DNA from: Thalassovita sp.
GTDB taxonomy: Bacteria > Pseudomonadota > Alphaproteobacteria > Rhodobacterales > Rhodobacteraceae
Assembly: GCA_029212905.1 (NCBI GenBank)
Contig: JARGPB010000016.1
Span: 17,334-81,333, forward strand
Direction: 5' to 3'
DNA: 64,000 nucleotides
Shown: positions 50,894 through 59,610 of the stretch, one piece after another
How positions within the stretch are numbered: position 1 is the first letter of the stretch
Layout of the letters: every line of letters begins with the position of its first letter
Position numbers and translations under genes: made by a program
The notes under the pieces: generated by a model
Databases searched by the model: none
Told to the model about the DNA's origin: nothing
Seen by the model: the letters and a program-made list of their open reading frames with translations, nothing else

Positions 50894-51966
50894 TGATGGG
50901 CGAACGGTTCCTGGCCGTCCTGTGCGTGCGAAACGAGGCGGCCTTTTTGTTGGAATGGCTGGCCCATCACCGTGCCAGCGGGTTCACTGATTTCCTGGTC
51001 TTTTCGAACGATTGTCAGGACGGGACAGACACGATGCTGGACCGGCTGGCAGAGATGGGCCTGCTGGTCCACAAGCGCAATGACGGCCCACATGATAGCC
51101 GCGGCATCCAGTTCACCGCTCTTGGGCGCGCGGCAGAGCTGCCAATTGTCAAACGTGCCGATTGGATTTTGCCGCTGGATATAGACGAATTCGTGAATAT
51201 CCACACCGGGGATCGCACGGTACAAGCGCTGACCTCGGCCCTGCCCCACGCCACCGCGATCACTCTGACCTGGCGGCTGTTCGGCAACGCTGGCGTCGTC
51301 CCATTCGAAGACCGCCCCATGACCGAGCAGTTCACGCATGCGGCGCCACAGATCATGCACTGGCCCTGGCGCAGCACCATGTTCAAGACGCTGTACCGCA
51401 ACGATGGCACCTATGCCAAACCCGGCGTGCATCGACCGCGCTCCCCGAACAAGGCCCGCTTGGATCAAAGCCGCTGGTTCGATTGCGAGGGCCGCGAACT
51501 GGACGAAAAATTCAAAACCACGCGGATATTCTCAAGCTTTGGCCAACCCAATTATGCGCTGGGGCAGCTAAATCACTATCCTTTGGGCGCAATGGAGAGC
51601 TACCTGCTGAAGGCAGATCGCGGCCGCGCGGTTCATTCCGATCACATGCTGGGTATGGACTACTGGGTTGAACGCAACTGGAGCACAGAGGAGGATCGCT
51701 CGGTCCTGGCGCTGGCCCCGCGGATGCAACAGGAACTGGCAACGCTGAAGGCCGACCCCACGCTGGCCGATCTGCACCAAAACGCGGTGATCTGGCGCAA
51801 ATCTCGGGTAGGCGAATTGCTGAAACACGAACCCTACCGCGCCCTGATGGGGCGGCTGATGATGACGCCTCCGTCGCGCCCGCTGCCGCCCCAGGCGGCC
51901 CGCGTTCTGTCACACCACGCCCGCCGCGCCCTGACGTCAGAGGGACAGCCCCGCAGAAAGCCCTAG
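50893..51966 (+). CDS. Glycosyltransferase family 2-like protein (GT-A fold), operon gene 4
   Basis: A 357-residue glycosyltransferase. It starts FLAVLCVRNEAAFLLEWLAH and has PLDIDEFVN (D-x-D at about residue 96), FGNAGVVPFEDRPM and LNHYPLGAMESYLLK, matching the transferase at 46897 and the C-terminal domain of the 773-residue fusion. The C-terminal ~30 residues are Arg/Pro-rich and variable. Its first ATG (50893) overlaps the previous stop; a second ATG is at 50896. It is the end of a four-gene coupled block. Confidence 0.85.
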   Translation: MMGERFLAVLCVRNEAAFLLEWLAHHRASGFTDFLVFSNDCQDGTDTMLDRLAEMGLLVHKRNDGPHDSRGIQFTALGRAAELPIVKRADWILPLDIDEFVNIHTGDRTVQALTSALPHATAITLTWRLFGNAGVVPFEDRPMTEQFTHAAPQIMHWPWRSTMFKTLYRNDGTYAKPGVHRPRSPNKARLDQSRWFDCEGRELDEKFKTTRIFSSFGQPNYALGQLNHYPLGAMESYLLKADRGRAVHSDHMLGMDYWVERNWSTEEDRSVLALAPRMQQELATLKADPTLADLHQNAVIWRKSRVGELLKHEPYRALMGRLMMTPPSRPLPPQAARVLSHHARRALTSEGQPRRKP

Positions 51967-52054
51967 GATTCTCCGCATTTTCGCCCCATTGGACCCGTAG
52001 AAAATTGTCCTAAATATAGGTCTGTGACGACGCGGACTTCGAAGGATGTATGGT

Positions 52055-53008
52055 ATGACCGATCTGAAGAAACTTCTGGAAACCCCGATGAACGGGCTGA
52101 AGAAGCCCTCGTGGCTGGGAAAACTGCAGGATATTTCCGAGGAAACCGGCTTTTTCGAACCATTGGGCAAGCGCCACTTCGCTGCGTTCGTGGATATGAA
52201 CGAGACCCTGATCGTGACCTTCGAATCGTTTCAGGGAATTCAGGCCCTGTCAGAAACCGCACAGCCTTTGGGCTGGGAAATTGCCCGCGAACATGGCTGG
52301 TCACACCTTGCATTGATCTCGGACGGGGACACCTGGTTCCGGGATGACTCCGTCTATGCGATGTTCGATCAACTGATCGACGATGGATTTTTTGAGGAAT
52401 TCGAACGTGTCGTGTTCTACGGCGCGGGCCCCTGCGGCTATGCGGCGGCGGCGTTCTCGGTTGCGGCCCCCGGCGCGACGGTGCTGTCGGTGCAGCCTCA
52501 GGCCACGCTGGACCCGCGGATCACCGAATGGGACGACCGGTTTGTGGAAATGCGCCGGACTTCGTTCACGGATCGCTATGGCTATGCCCCTGATATGGTG
52601 GATGCAGCCGAGCAGGTCTTTGTCTTCTACGACCCGCACGAGGACCTGGACGCGATGCACGCCGCGCTGTTCACGCGCCCGAATGTAACAAAGCTGCGCA
52701 TGCCCAATATGGGCGACGCGCTGCAAACCGAACTGTTGACGCTGGACCTGCTCTTCGGCGTTCTCAGCCAGGCCGGGCGCGGCACATTCTCGGCGGCTGC
52801 CTTTGCCAGACTGTACCGTGCCCGGCGCAACCATCCGGCCTATTTGCGCGGCTTGCTGGCCCGGCTGGATGTTCAGGATCGCCCCTATCTGGCGACAATA
52901 CTTTGCCGGAACGTGGTTGGGCGGATGCACGCCCCCCGAATCCGCCGCCGCCTGGACGCGTTGGAGAAGGCCGCAGCCGAGGGCAAGATCCAGATTCCCG
53001 CCGCCTGA
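52055..53008 (+). CDS. Alpha/beta-hydrolase-like protein with Cys in the nucleophile position, function unknown
   Basis: A 317-residue protein, often labelled in roseobacters as a PAPS reductase-like protein, though I see no PAPS reductase motif. The centre reads VFYGAGPCGYAAAAFSVAAP, followed by ATVLSVQPQATLDP; this resembles the nucleophile elbow of alpha/beta hydrolases of the GxSMGGY type with Cys 127 instead of Ser. A later FYDPHEDLDAMHA could supply acid and base. A hydrophilic N-terminal ~45 residues and a helical C-terminal ~90 residues (RARRNHPAYLRGLLARL) flank it. ATG at 52055 after GAAGGA; an in-frame ATG at 52046 is possible. It is 88 bp after the glycosyltransferase operon. Confidence 0.7.
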   Translation: MTDLKKLLETPMNGLKKPSWLGKLQDISEETGFFEPLGKRHFAAFVDMNETLIVTFESFQGIQALSETAQPLGWEIAREHGWSHLALISDGDTWFRDDSVYAMFDQLIDDGFFEEFERVVFYGAGPCGYAAAAFSVAAPGATVLSVQPQATLDPRITEWDDRFVEMRRTSFTDRYGYAPDMVDAAEQVFVFYDPHEDLDAMHAALFTRPNVTKLRMPNMGDALQTELLTLDLLFGVLSQAGRGTFSAAAFARLYRARRNHPAYLRGLLARLDVQDRPYLATILCRNVVGRMHAPRIRRRLDALEKAAAEGKIQIPAA

Positions 53009-53067
53009 GGCAAAATTCCCTGCCAGACCACTGGCCCAAATCCCCAGATGGGTGTAATCGCGAGTGT

Positions 53068-54108
53068 ATGAGCACCTCGATCACGATCACACGCCCCGAT
53101 GACTGGCACCTGCACCTGCGCGATGGCGCAATGCTACAGGCTGTCTTGCCCGAAACCGCCCGCCATTTCGGCCGCGCCATTATCATGCCGAACCTGGTTC
53201 CCCCCGTGGTAACCAGCGCGGATGCCGCCGCCTACCGCGCGCGGATCATGGCCGCCCTGCCGGACGACATGGCATTCCAGCCCCTGATGACCCTGTACCT
53301 GACCGAGGACACCGATCCCGCAGATGTCGCTGCCGCCCATGCGTCAGGCCTGTGTACTTCGGTGAAGCTGTACCCAGCCGGGGCCACCACCAATTCGGCC
53401 TCGGGTGTGACCAACTTCGACAAGGTCCGCCCCGTGCTGGAAAAGATGGCTGAAATCGGAATGCCCCTGTGCGTCCACGGCGAAGTCACCACCCCCGAGG
53501 TCGACATCTTTGACCGCGAGGCCGTGTTCATCGATCAGGTTCTGGACCCGATCCGTCGCGCCACCCCCGGCCTGCGTGTGGTGATGGAACATATCACCAC
53601 CTCGAACGGCGTAGACTATGTCAAGGCCAACCCCGAAAACCTGGGCGCCACGATCACCACGCACCACCTGATCATCAACCGCAACCACATCCTGGTGGGC
53701 GGGATCAAACCGCACTACTACTGCTTGCCCGTCGCCAAACGCGAAACCCACCGCCAGGCCCTGCGTGCGGCAGCCACCAGCGGGGACAAACGCTTCTTTC
53801 TGGGCACCGACAGCGCGCCCCACATTGACCCACTCAAGGAAAACGCCTGCGGCTGCGCCGGCTGTTTCACCGCGACCAACACCATGTCGCTGCTGGCGCA
53901 TGTCTTTGACGAAGAAGGCGCGCTCGACCAGCTCGAGAGCTTCACCTCGCTCAATGGCCCCGCATTCTACCGCTTGCCAAAAAACACCGACACACTCACC
54001 CTGACCAAGGGCGATCCGGTCACCTATCCCACCAAGATCGCCTCCGGAGATGGCCCCGTCACCGTGTTCGATCCGGGTTTCCCGGTCCATTGGCACGTGA
54101 CCGCCTGA
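53068..54108 (+). CDS. pyrC: Dihydroorotase
   Basis: A 346-residue class II dihydroorotase of de novo pyrimidine synthesis (carbamoyl-aspartate to dihydroorotate). The zinc-binding start DDWHLHLRDG, the SVKLYPAGATTNS stretch with the carboxylated lysine, MPLCVHGE, TTHHLIINRN and the metal-ligand Asp in FLGTDSAPH are all present. The ATG is at 53068; earlier in-frame codons overlap the previous gene and look non-coding. It is followed by pyrE, which acts two steps later. Confidence 0.96.
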   Translation: MSTSITITRPDDWHLHLRDGAMLQAVLPETARHFGRAIIMPNLVPPVVTSADAAAYRARIMAALPDDMAFQPLMTLYLTEDTDPADVAAAHASGLCTSVKLYPAGATTNSASGVTNFDKVRPVLEKMAEIGMPLCVHGEVTTPEVDIFDREAVFIDQVLDPIRRATPGLRVVMEHITTSNGVDYVKANPENLGATITTHHLIINRNHILVGGIKPHYYCLPVAKRETHRQALRAAATSGDKRFFLGTDSAPHIDPLKENACGCAGCFTATNTMSLLAHVFDEEGALDQLESFTSLNGPAFYRLPKNTDTLTLTKGDPVTYPTKIASGDGPVTVFDPGFPVHWHVTA

Positions 54109-54130
54109 TTTCATCTTGCCCAAAATACTC
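54109..54130 (+). repeat. Dispersed 22-bp intergenic repeat, copy 4
   Basis: TTTCATCTTGCC then CAAAATACTC, starting at the base after the pyrC stop. It is followed by CCGCCGGAGGC, like copies 1 and 2. It lies between two genes of the same pathway that read in the same direction. Confidence 0.8.
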
Positions 54131-54186
54131 CCGCCGGAGGCTCCCGCCCTTGCCTCCTGCGGGCCACCAGACAAAGGACACCGCCC

Positions 54187-54867
54187 ATGATCCCCGCCAC
54201 CTACCCGTCAAAAGAAGAAATCGCCCGTCTGACTGCGCGGATGCTGCTGGAAATCAAGGCCGTGCACTTCAATGCAACCGAGCCCTTCACGCTGGCCTCG
54301 GGATTGCCTTCGCCCACCTATATCGACTGCCGCAAGCTGATCTCTTATCCGCGCATTCGCTCAACCCTGATGGATTTCCTGACCATCACTGTCATGCGCG
54401 AGGCCGGGTTCGAGGCGTTCGACAATATTGCGGGTGGTGAAACAGCGGGCATCCCCTTTGCCGCCCTCGTGGCCGAACGCATGGCCCTGCCGATGACCTA
54501 TGTGCGCAAGAAACCCAAAGGCTATGGTCGCAACGCCCGGATCGAAGGCGCGATGAGCGAAGGCGAGCGCGTGCTGCTGGTCGAGGATCTGACCACCGAT
54601 GGCGGCTCGAAATTGTCATTTGTCGATGCGATTCGCGAAACCGGGGCCTCTTGCGGGCACACGGCGGTGATCTTTTACTACGGCATTTTCCCCGAGACCG
54701 AGAAAACCCTTGGTGATCATGGGGTTCAGTTGCACCACCTGTGTACCTGGTGGGATGTGCTGGCCGAAGCGCGCGATTCCAAGGCCTTTGACGACGCCAC
54801 GCTGCGCGAGGTCGAGGCCTTCTTGACCAGCCCACGCCCCTGGCAGGAAGCCAACAAAAAAGGCTAA
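54187..54867 (+). CDS. pyrE: Orotate phosphoribosyltransferase
   Basis: A 226-residue type I phosphoribosyltransferase that makes orotidine 5'-monophosphate from orotate and PRPP. The PRPP-binding motif is RVLLVEDLTTDGGSK, and FTLASGLPSPTYIDCRKL and YVRKKPKGYGR (active-site loop) are intact. The ATG follows AAAGGA. Together with pyrC it forms a pyr pair, separated by the 22-bp repeat. Confidence 0.96.
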   Translation: MIPATYPSKEEIARLTARMLLEIKAVHFNATEPFTLASGLPSPTYIDCRKLISYPRIRSTLMDFLTITVMREAGFEAFDNIAGGETAGIPFAALVAERMALPMTYVRKKPKGYGRNARIEGAMSEGERVLLVEDLTTDGGSKLSFVDAIRETGASCGHTAVIFYYGIFPETEKTLGDHGVQLHHLCTWWDVLAEARDSKAFDDATLREVEAFLTSPRPWQEANKKG

Positions 54868-54913
54868 CGCCAAGACAACATTCTGCCCAAACAGGCACAA
54901 CGCCTGCCAAATA

Positions 54914-54978
54914 TTGACAGAATACACGCTCTTCCTCCAATATCTTGTGGAGGAAGAGTTACCCACAGCTTCTCCACA
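54914..54978. promoter_or_regulatory. dnaB upstream region: candidate promoter, perfect 11-bp inverted repeat and two DnaA-box-like 9-mers
   Basis: TTGACA (54914-54919) is followed 18 bases later by CAATAT (54938-54943), a possible promoter. CTCTTCCTCCA and TGGAGGAAGAG (54929-54939, 54948-54958) form a perfect inverted repeat over the -10. Then TTACCCACA (54959-54967) and TTCTCCACA (54970-54978) each differ by one base or so from the DnaA box TTATCCACA. DnaA could thus regulate the replicative helicase gene. Two further small stems (CTCG...CGAG, CCCT...AGGG) lie before the start at 55048. Confidence 0.5.
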
Positions 54979-55047
54979 GAAAACATACAAGTTGCCTCGA
55001 TAGGGGCGAGTTTTGTATGACCTACCCTCTATAGGGGACAGGGACAC

Positions 55048-56532
55048 ATGAACGAAATCGCCAATATCGACGGGCTTGCCAAGGCGGCGGATGATGCCGA
55101 CCCGATGCCCCATTCCATCGAGGCTGAACAGCAGCTTCTGGGTGCGATCCTGACCAATAACGACATCTATGACCGCGTTGCAGCCATCATCAACGCTCAG
55201 CATTTCTATGATCCGGTGCACGCCCGTATCTACGAGGTTGCCGCCGCGCGGATCGCGAAAAACACCCTGGCCAGCCCCGTCACGCTAAAGGCATTCCTCG
55301 AGGATGATCCCGGCCTGAAAGAACTGGGCGGTCCAGCCTATCTGGCACGTCTGGCGGGGGCGGCGATTTCGGCCTATGCAGCGCGCGACTATGCGCAGAT
55401 GATCTATGACATGGCCATCCGGCGCGAACTGATCGGCCTGGGCAACAACATCTCGTCCAAAGCGGCTCAGGTGGATATCGCGTCAGAACCCAAGGAACAA
55501 ATCGTCGAGGCCGAGCAGGCGCTATATAAACTGTCCGAGCAGGGCAAGACCGACAGCGGGTTCGTCTCGTTCCTGAAAGCCGTAACAGAAGCCGTCAACG
55601 TCACCAACGAAGCCTATCAGCGCGGCGGTGGCATGGCGGGGATTTCCACCGGGCTGGTGGATTTGGACAAACAGCTGGGCGGCTTGCACCCATCGGATTT
55701 GTTGATCCTTGCGGGGCGCCCGTCGATGGGGAAAACCTCGTTGGCGACCAACATCGCGTTCAATGTGGCCAAGGCGTATAAACGCGGCCTGAAACCCGAC
55801 GGAACCGAGGGCACGGTGGACGGCGGCGTCGTCGGGTTCTTCAGCCTGGAAATGAGCGCCGAACAGCTGGCAGGCCGTGTTCTGGCCGAAGCGTCCGAGA
55901 TTTCTTCGCACCGCATCCGCCAAGGCGACATGAGCGAAGAGGAATTCCGCCGCTTTGTCGAGGCCGCCAAGGAACTTGAAGCCTGCCCTCTGTTCATCGA
56001 CGACACCCCCGCCCTACCGATCAGCCAGCTGGCCGCCCGTGCCCGGCGTCTGAAACGTACCCACGGGCTGGACCTGCTGATCATCGACTATCTGCAGTTG
56101 TGTCGCGGCATGTCCGATAACCGCGTCAACGAGATCGGTGAGATCTCGATGGGGATGAAGGCCATCGCCAAAGAGCTGAACATCCCGGTTGTCGCCCTGT
56201 CCCAGCTTAGCCGTCAGGTGGAAAACCGCGACGACAAACGCCCACAGCTTTCTGACCTGCGGGAATCGGGTTCGATCGAACAGGATGCGGACGTTGTTAT
56301 GTTCGTTTTCCGCGAAGAATATTACGCCGAGCGTGAAAAACCCGCCGAAGACTCGCCTGAAATCGCAGCATGGCAAGAGCGCATGAGCAAGCTGCACGCA
56401 AAGGCCGAGGTGATCGTCGGCAAGCAGCGTCACGGCCCGATTGGCACGGTAGAGCTGTCCTTTGAAGCGCAATTCACCCGCTTTGGCAACTTGGTCAAGG
56501 CGTGGCAGCAAGGCGCCGGCGGGGACTATTAA
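55048..56532 (+). CDS. dnaB: Replicative DNA helicase DnaB
   Basis: A 494-residue hexameric helicase that unwinds DNA at the replication fork. N-terminal domain (about 20-125: PHSIEAEQQLLGAILTN), linker, then RecA-like C-terminal ATPase with Walker A AGRPSMGKTSLA, FFSLEMSAEQL, Walker B LLIIDYLQL, ALSQLSRQVE and LRESGSIEQDAD. No intein interrupts the P-loop, as it sometimes does in this gene. The ATG follows AGGGGACAGGG. dnaB, alr and mlaEF follow each other on this strand. Confidence 0.97.
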   Translation: MNEIANIDGLAKAADDADPMPHSIEAEQQLLGAILTNNDIYDRVAAIINAQHFYDPVHARIYEVAAARIAKNTLASPVTLKAFLEDDPGLKELGGPAYLARLAGAAISAYAARDYAQMIYDMAIRRELIGLGNNISSKAAQVDIASEPKEQIVEAEQALYKLSEQGKTDSGFVSFLKAVTEAVNVTNEAYQRGGGMAGISTGLVDLDKQLGGLHPSDLLILAGRPSMGKTSLATNIAFNVAKAYKRGLKPDGTEGTVDGGVVGFFSLEMSAEQLAGRVLAEASEISSHRIRQGDMSEEEFRRFVEAAKELEACPLFIDDTPALPISQLAARARRLKRTHGLDLLIIDYLQLCRGMSDNRVNEIGEISMGMKAIAKELNIPVVALSQLSRQVENRDDKRPQLSDLRESGSIEQDADVVMFVFREEYYAEREKPAEDSPEIAAWQERMSKLHAKAEVIVGKQRHGPIGTVELSFEAQFTRFGNLVKAWQQGAGGDY

Positions 56533-56535
56533 TCA

Positions 56536-56964
56536 ATGTCGATTCACAGCTTCATGGCAGCCTATCAACGGGTCTGGACAACGCAGGACAGTGAGGGGTT
56601 CGCGGCCCTTTTCACCCCGGACGGGGAATACTGGAACACTCCGTTTCAGGTTCAGAACACGCCTGCTCTGCGCCAAAACTACTGGGACCGGATCAAGCTG
56701 CAAGAGGACATCTCGCTGCGCTATGAGATCTTGGGCGACACACCAGGCGGCGGATTTGCGCATTGGCATGTGGAATATCAGGTCGCCTCGGAAGAGCTGT
56801 TTCAGATTTGGGCGAAATCCACCGGCACCGGCCTACCTGACCGCGCAGCAGGAGATCCTTTGCCGCGCATGATCCTGGATGGCACGCTGGTGGCCGAATT
56901 CACGCCCGACGGATTGGCCTCTTGCGTCCGTATCTGGTGGCATTCGATGCCCCAGGCCGTCTGA
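56536..56964 (+). CDS. SnoaL-like/NTF2-fold small protein
   Basis: A 142-residue single-domain protein of the nuclear-transport-factor-2/SnoaL-like fold: helical start IHSFMAAYQRVWTTQDSEGF, ALFTPDGEYWNTPF (typical strand and loop), and a strand-rich remainder (FAHWHVEYQV, GTLVAEFTPDGL, CVRIWWHS). Members are small-molecule hydrolases, isomerases or binding proteins; the function here is unknown. It starts 3 bp after the dnaB stop and so is probably co-transcribed. Confidence 0.8.
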   Translation: MSIHSFMAAYQRVWTTQDSEGFAALFTPDGEYWNTPFQVQNTPALRQNYWDRIKLQEDISLRYEILGDTPGGGFAHWHVEYQVASEELFQIWAKSTGTGLPDRAAGDPLPRMILDGTLVAEFTPDGLASCVRIWWHSMPQAV

Positions 56965-57044
56965 GCGGCACCTGTCCCGGCCGTATCACGCTTGCGTTCT
57001 GCCTTTGTGCTTGACCAATTCGGACACTCTGTCAAAACACAGCC

Positions 57045-58088
57045 ATGGCTACTGCGACACTGACAATTGACCTGAGCGCCCTGACCGAAAACTGGCGGGC
57101 ATTGGATGCGGCAACCGACAGCGGGGTGGAAACCTGCGCTGTGGTCAAGGCGAACGGCTATGGGCTGGGATCGGGACGCGTGGCGCGGGCTTTGGCCGGG
57201 GCTGGCGCGCGCCGGTTCTTTGTCGCTGTCTCAGAAGAGGCCGCCGCTATCCGCGAGGCGTTGGGACCGGGACCGGAAATCTGTGTCTTTTCGGGTCATA
57301 TGTCGGGCGACACCGACATGATCCATGATTTGCAGCTGACGCCCATGCTCAATTCGATCGACCAGATGTTGCGCCACGTCGAGGCCCTGCCCGGGCATCC
57401 GTTCGGCGTGCAACTGGACACGGGCATGAACCGATTGGGGATGGAGCCCGCTGAATGGGCCGCCCTGCGCGATATCGCCCTTGGCCAGAATATCCAGTTG
57501 ATCATGTCACACCTAGCCTGCGCAGACGAGCCCGAGCACCCGATGAACGCTCAGCAGTTGCAGACATTCAAGGACATGACCGAAGGCTGCAACGTGCCGC
57601 GATCCCTATCCGCAACAGGGGGCATTCTGCTTGGGCCTGACTATCACTTCGACATCACGCGCCCGGGGATTGGGCTCTATGGTGGGTTGCCATTTGCACA
57701 CGCCCAGGCCGTGGCGCATCTGAGCCTGCCTGTCATTCAGGTCCGCGATCTGGAACCGGGGGAAACCGTGGGCTATGGCAATACCTGGACGGCTGAGCAG
57801 CCCTCAAAGATTGCCACAGTGGCCGCAGGATATGCAGACGGCATTCACCGCGCGATGGGGCCGAAAACTGCGCTGTATCATGATGGGATTGCGTGCCCGA
57901 TCCGGGGGCGTATCTCGATGGATCTGATCGGCGTGGATGTCACCCATCTGCCAGAGCCCCCCAAGGGTCTGGACCTGCTGAACAGCGACCAAACCGTGGA
58001 CATGCTGGCCGAAAATGCTGGAACAATCGGGTATGAAATCCTGACCTCGATGGGCGCGCGGTACCGTCGCCGCTATACCAGCTCATGA
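57045..58088 (+). CDS. alr: Alanine racemase
   Basis: A 347-residue pyridoxal-phosphate enzyme that makes D-alanine for peptidoglycan. The PLP-lysine motif is CAVVKANGYGLGSGRVARAL. The second-half catalytic tyrosine region is TVGYGNTW with VAAGYADGIHRAM, and CPIRGRISMDLIGVDVT is complete. The Shine-Dalgarno sequence is weak at the ATG at 57045. It overlaps mlaE by 4 bp (ATGA). Confidence 0.95.
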   Translation: MATATLTIDLSALTENWRALDAATDSGVETCAVVKANGYGLGSGRVARALAGAGARRFFVAVSEEAAAIREALGPGPEICVFSGHMSGDTDMIHDLQLTPMLNSIDQMLRHVEALPGHPFGVQLDTGMNRLGMEPAEWAALRDIALGQNIQLIMSHLACADEPEHPMNAQQLQTFKDMTEGCNVPRSLSATGGILLGPDYHFDITRPGIGLYGGLPFAHAQAVAHLSLPVIQVRDLEPGETVGYGNTWTAEQPSKIATVAAGYADGIHRAMGPKTALYHDGIACPIRGRISMDLIGVDVTHLPEPPKGLDLLNSDQTVDMLAENAGTIGYEILTSMGARYRRRYTSS

Positions 58089-58867
58089 GCCTGACAACGC
58101 CTTTGGCTGCGCTCGGGCGGCAAGTGATGGCCATGCTGGCGCTTGTCGGGAAAATCGCGCTTTATGCATTCGAGACAGTCTCGCATCTGTTTCGTCCGCC
58201 GTTCTATGGCCGCGAATTCCTGCACGCGCTGGTTCAGATTGGGTGGCTGTCTTTGCCTGTTGTCGGCATGACCACCCTGTTCACCGGCGGCGCGCTGGCC
58301 TTGCAGATTTATGCCGGCGGTAGCCGTTTCAATGCCGAGGCCGTCGTGCCCTCGATCGTGGCCATTGGCATGGTCCGCGAGTTGGGTCCGGTTCTGGGCG
58401 GGCTGATGGTCGCGGCGCGTGTGGCGTCCTCAATTGCAGCCGAGATCGGCACGATGAAAGTCACCGAGCAGATCGACGCCCTTGTCACCCTGTCCACCCA
58501 TCCGATGAAATACCTGACCCTGCCCCGCGTTCTGGCCGCCACACTGGCCGTGCCGGTTCTGGTGGGGGTTGGCGATGTGATCGGCATCATGGGGGGATAT
58601 CTGGTGGGGATCACCCGGCTGGGGTTCAACCCGTCTGCCTATCTGACCAACACGATTGATTTTCTGGAAACGTTTGATGTGGTGTCGGGCCTGATCAAGG
58701 GCGCGACCTTTGGCTTTATCGTCGCCTTGATGGGCTGCTATTACGGCATGAATTCAGGCCGCGGCGCCCAAGGCGTGGGACGGGCGACGAAATCGGCTGT
58801 TGTCGCCGCCTCGGTGCTGATCCTGGCGGCAAACTATCTGCTGACGGAGGTGTTTTTCTCCGCATGA
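58085..58867 (+). CDS. mlaE: MlaE-family ABC transporter permease (lipid asymmetry/transport)
   Basis: A 260-residue inner-membrane permease with about six helices and the MlaE family signature VRELGPVLGGLMVAARVASS...EIGTMKVTEQIDAL. It pairs with MlaF to move phospholipids (or other lipids) between the outer and inner membranes. The start overlaps the alr stop, and the stop overlaps the mlaF start (ATGA). MlaD, the substrate-binding subunit, is not adjacent in the window. Confidence 0.94.
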   Translation: MSLTTPLAALGRQVMAMLALVGKIALYAFETVSHLFRPPFYGREFLHALVQIGWLSLPVVGMTTLFTGGALALQIYAGGSRFNAEAVVPSIVAIGMVRELGPVLGGLMVAARVASSIAAEIGTMKVTEQIDALVTLSTHPMKYLTLPRVLAATLAVPVLVGVGDVIGIMGGYLVGITRLGFNPSAYLTNTIDFLETFDVVSGLIKGATFGFIVALMGCYYGMNSGRGAQGVGRATKSAVVAASVLILAANYLLTEVFFSA

Positions 58868-59610
58868 TCGAATTGACTGACGTTCACAAAAGATTTGGCC
58901 CGAACCGCGTGCTTCGTGGTGTGAACCTGACCATTCCAAAGAGCAGCTCGATGGTGATCATCGGCGGATCCGGCACGGGGAAATCAGTGGCGCTGAAATG
59001 CGTTCTGGGGCTGATTGCACCAGACAGCGGCACGATCACCTTGGATGGGCAGGACGTAACCAAGGGCGATCGGGACGCGTTTCTGGCGCGCTTTGGAATG
59101 CTGTTTCAGGGCGGCGCATTGTTTGACTCGTTGCCCGTCTGGCAGAACGCGGCCTTCCGTCTGCTGCGCGGGTCATTGAAACGCCCCAAGGCCGAGGCGC
59201 GTGAAATCGCCATCGAGAAACTGCGGCGTGTGGGGCTGAAACCGGATGTGGCCGATAAATTCCCGGCCGAGCTGTCGGGCGGGATGCAAAAACGCGTGGG
59301 ACTGGCCCGGGCGATCGCGGCAGAACCAGAGATCATCTTTTTCGACGAACCCACCACAGGCCTGGATCCGATCATGTCCGGCGTCATCAACGAATTGATC
59401 CGCGAGATCGTCGTTGAAATGGGCGCGACGGCCATGACCATCACCCATGACATGACGAGCGTGCGTGCCATCGCAGACAACGTCGCCATGTTGCACGAAG
59501 GCGTGATCAAATGGACAGGCCCGGTTGCGGACATGGATACCTCGGGCGATCCCTATCTGGATCAGTTCATCCACGGCCGCGCCGAAGGGCCGATCGAGGC
59601 GGTGCGGTAA
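58864..59610 (+). CDS. mlaF: MlaF-family ABC transporter ATPase
   Basis: A 248-residue ABC ATPase. Walker A GGSGTGKSVALKCVLG, Q-loop LFQGGALFDSLPVWQ, signature LSGGMQKRVGLARAI, Walker B IIFFDEPTTGLDP and switch His in TITHDMTS. The GALFDS and SGGM variants fit the MlaF subgroup rather than amino-acid transporters. It overlaps mlaE by 4 bp. Confidence 0.94.
   Translation: MIELTDVHKRFGPNRVLRGVNLTIPKSSSMVIIGGSGTGKSVALKCVLGLIAPDSGTITLDGQDVTKGDRDAFLARFGMLFQGGALFDSLPVWQNAAFRLLRGSLKRPKAEAREIAIEKLRRVGLKPDVADKFPAELSGGMQKRVGLARAIAAEPEIIFFDEPTTGLDPIMSGVINELIREIVVEMGATAMTITHDMTSVRAIADNVAMLHEGVIKWTGPVADMDTSGDPYLDQFIHGRAEGPIEAVR

Noticed and set aside
54959..54978. DnaA-box-like pair considered as part of a replication origin
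   Set aside because: Only two imperfect boxes, no AT-rich unwinding region and no dnaA/dnaN/parAB neighbours; more likely local regulation of dnaB.
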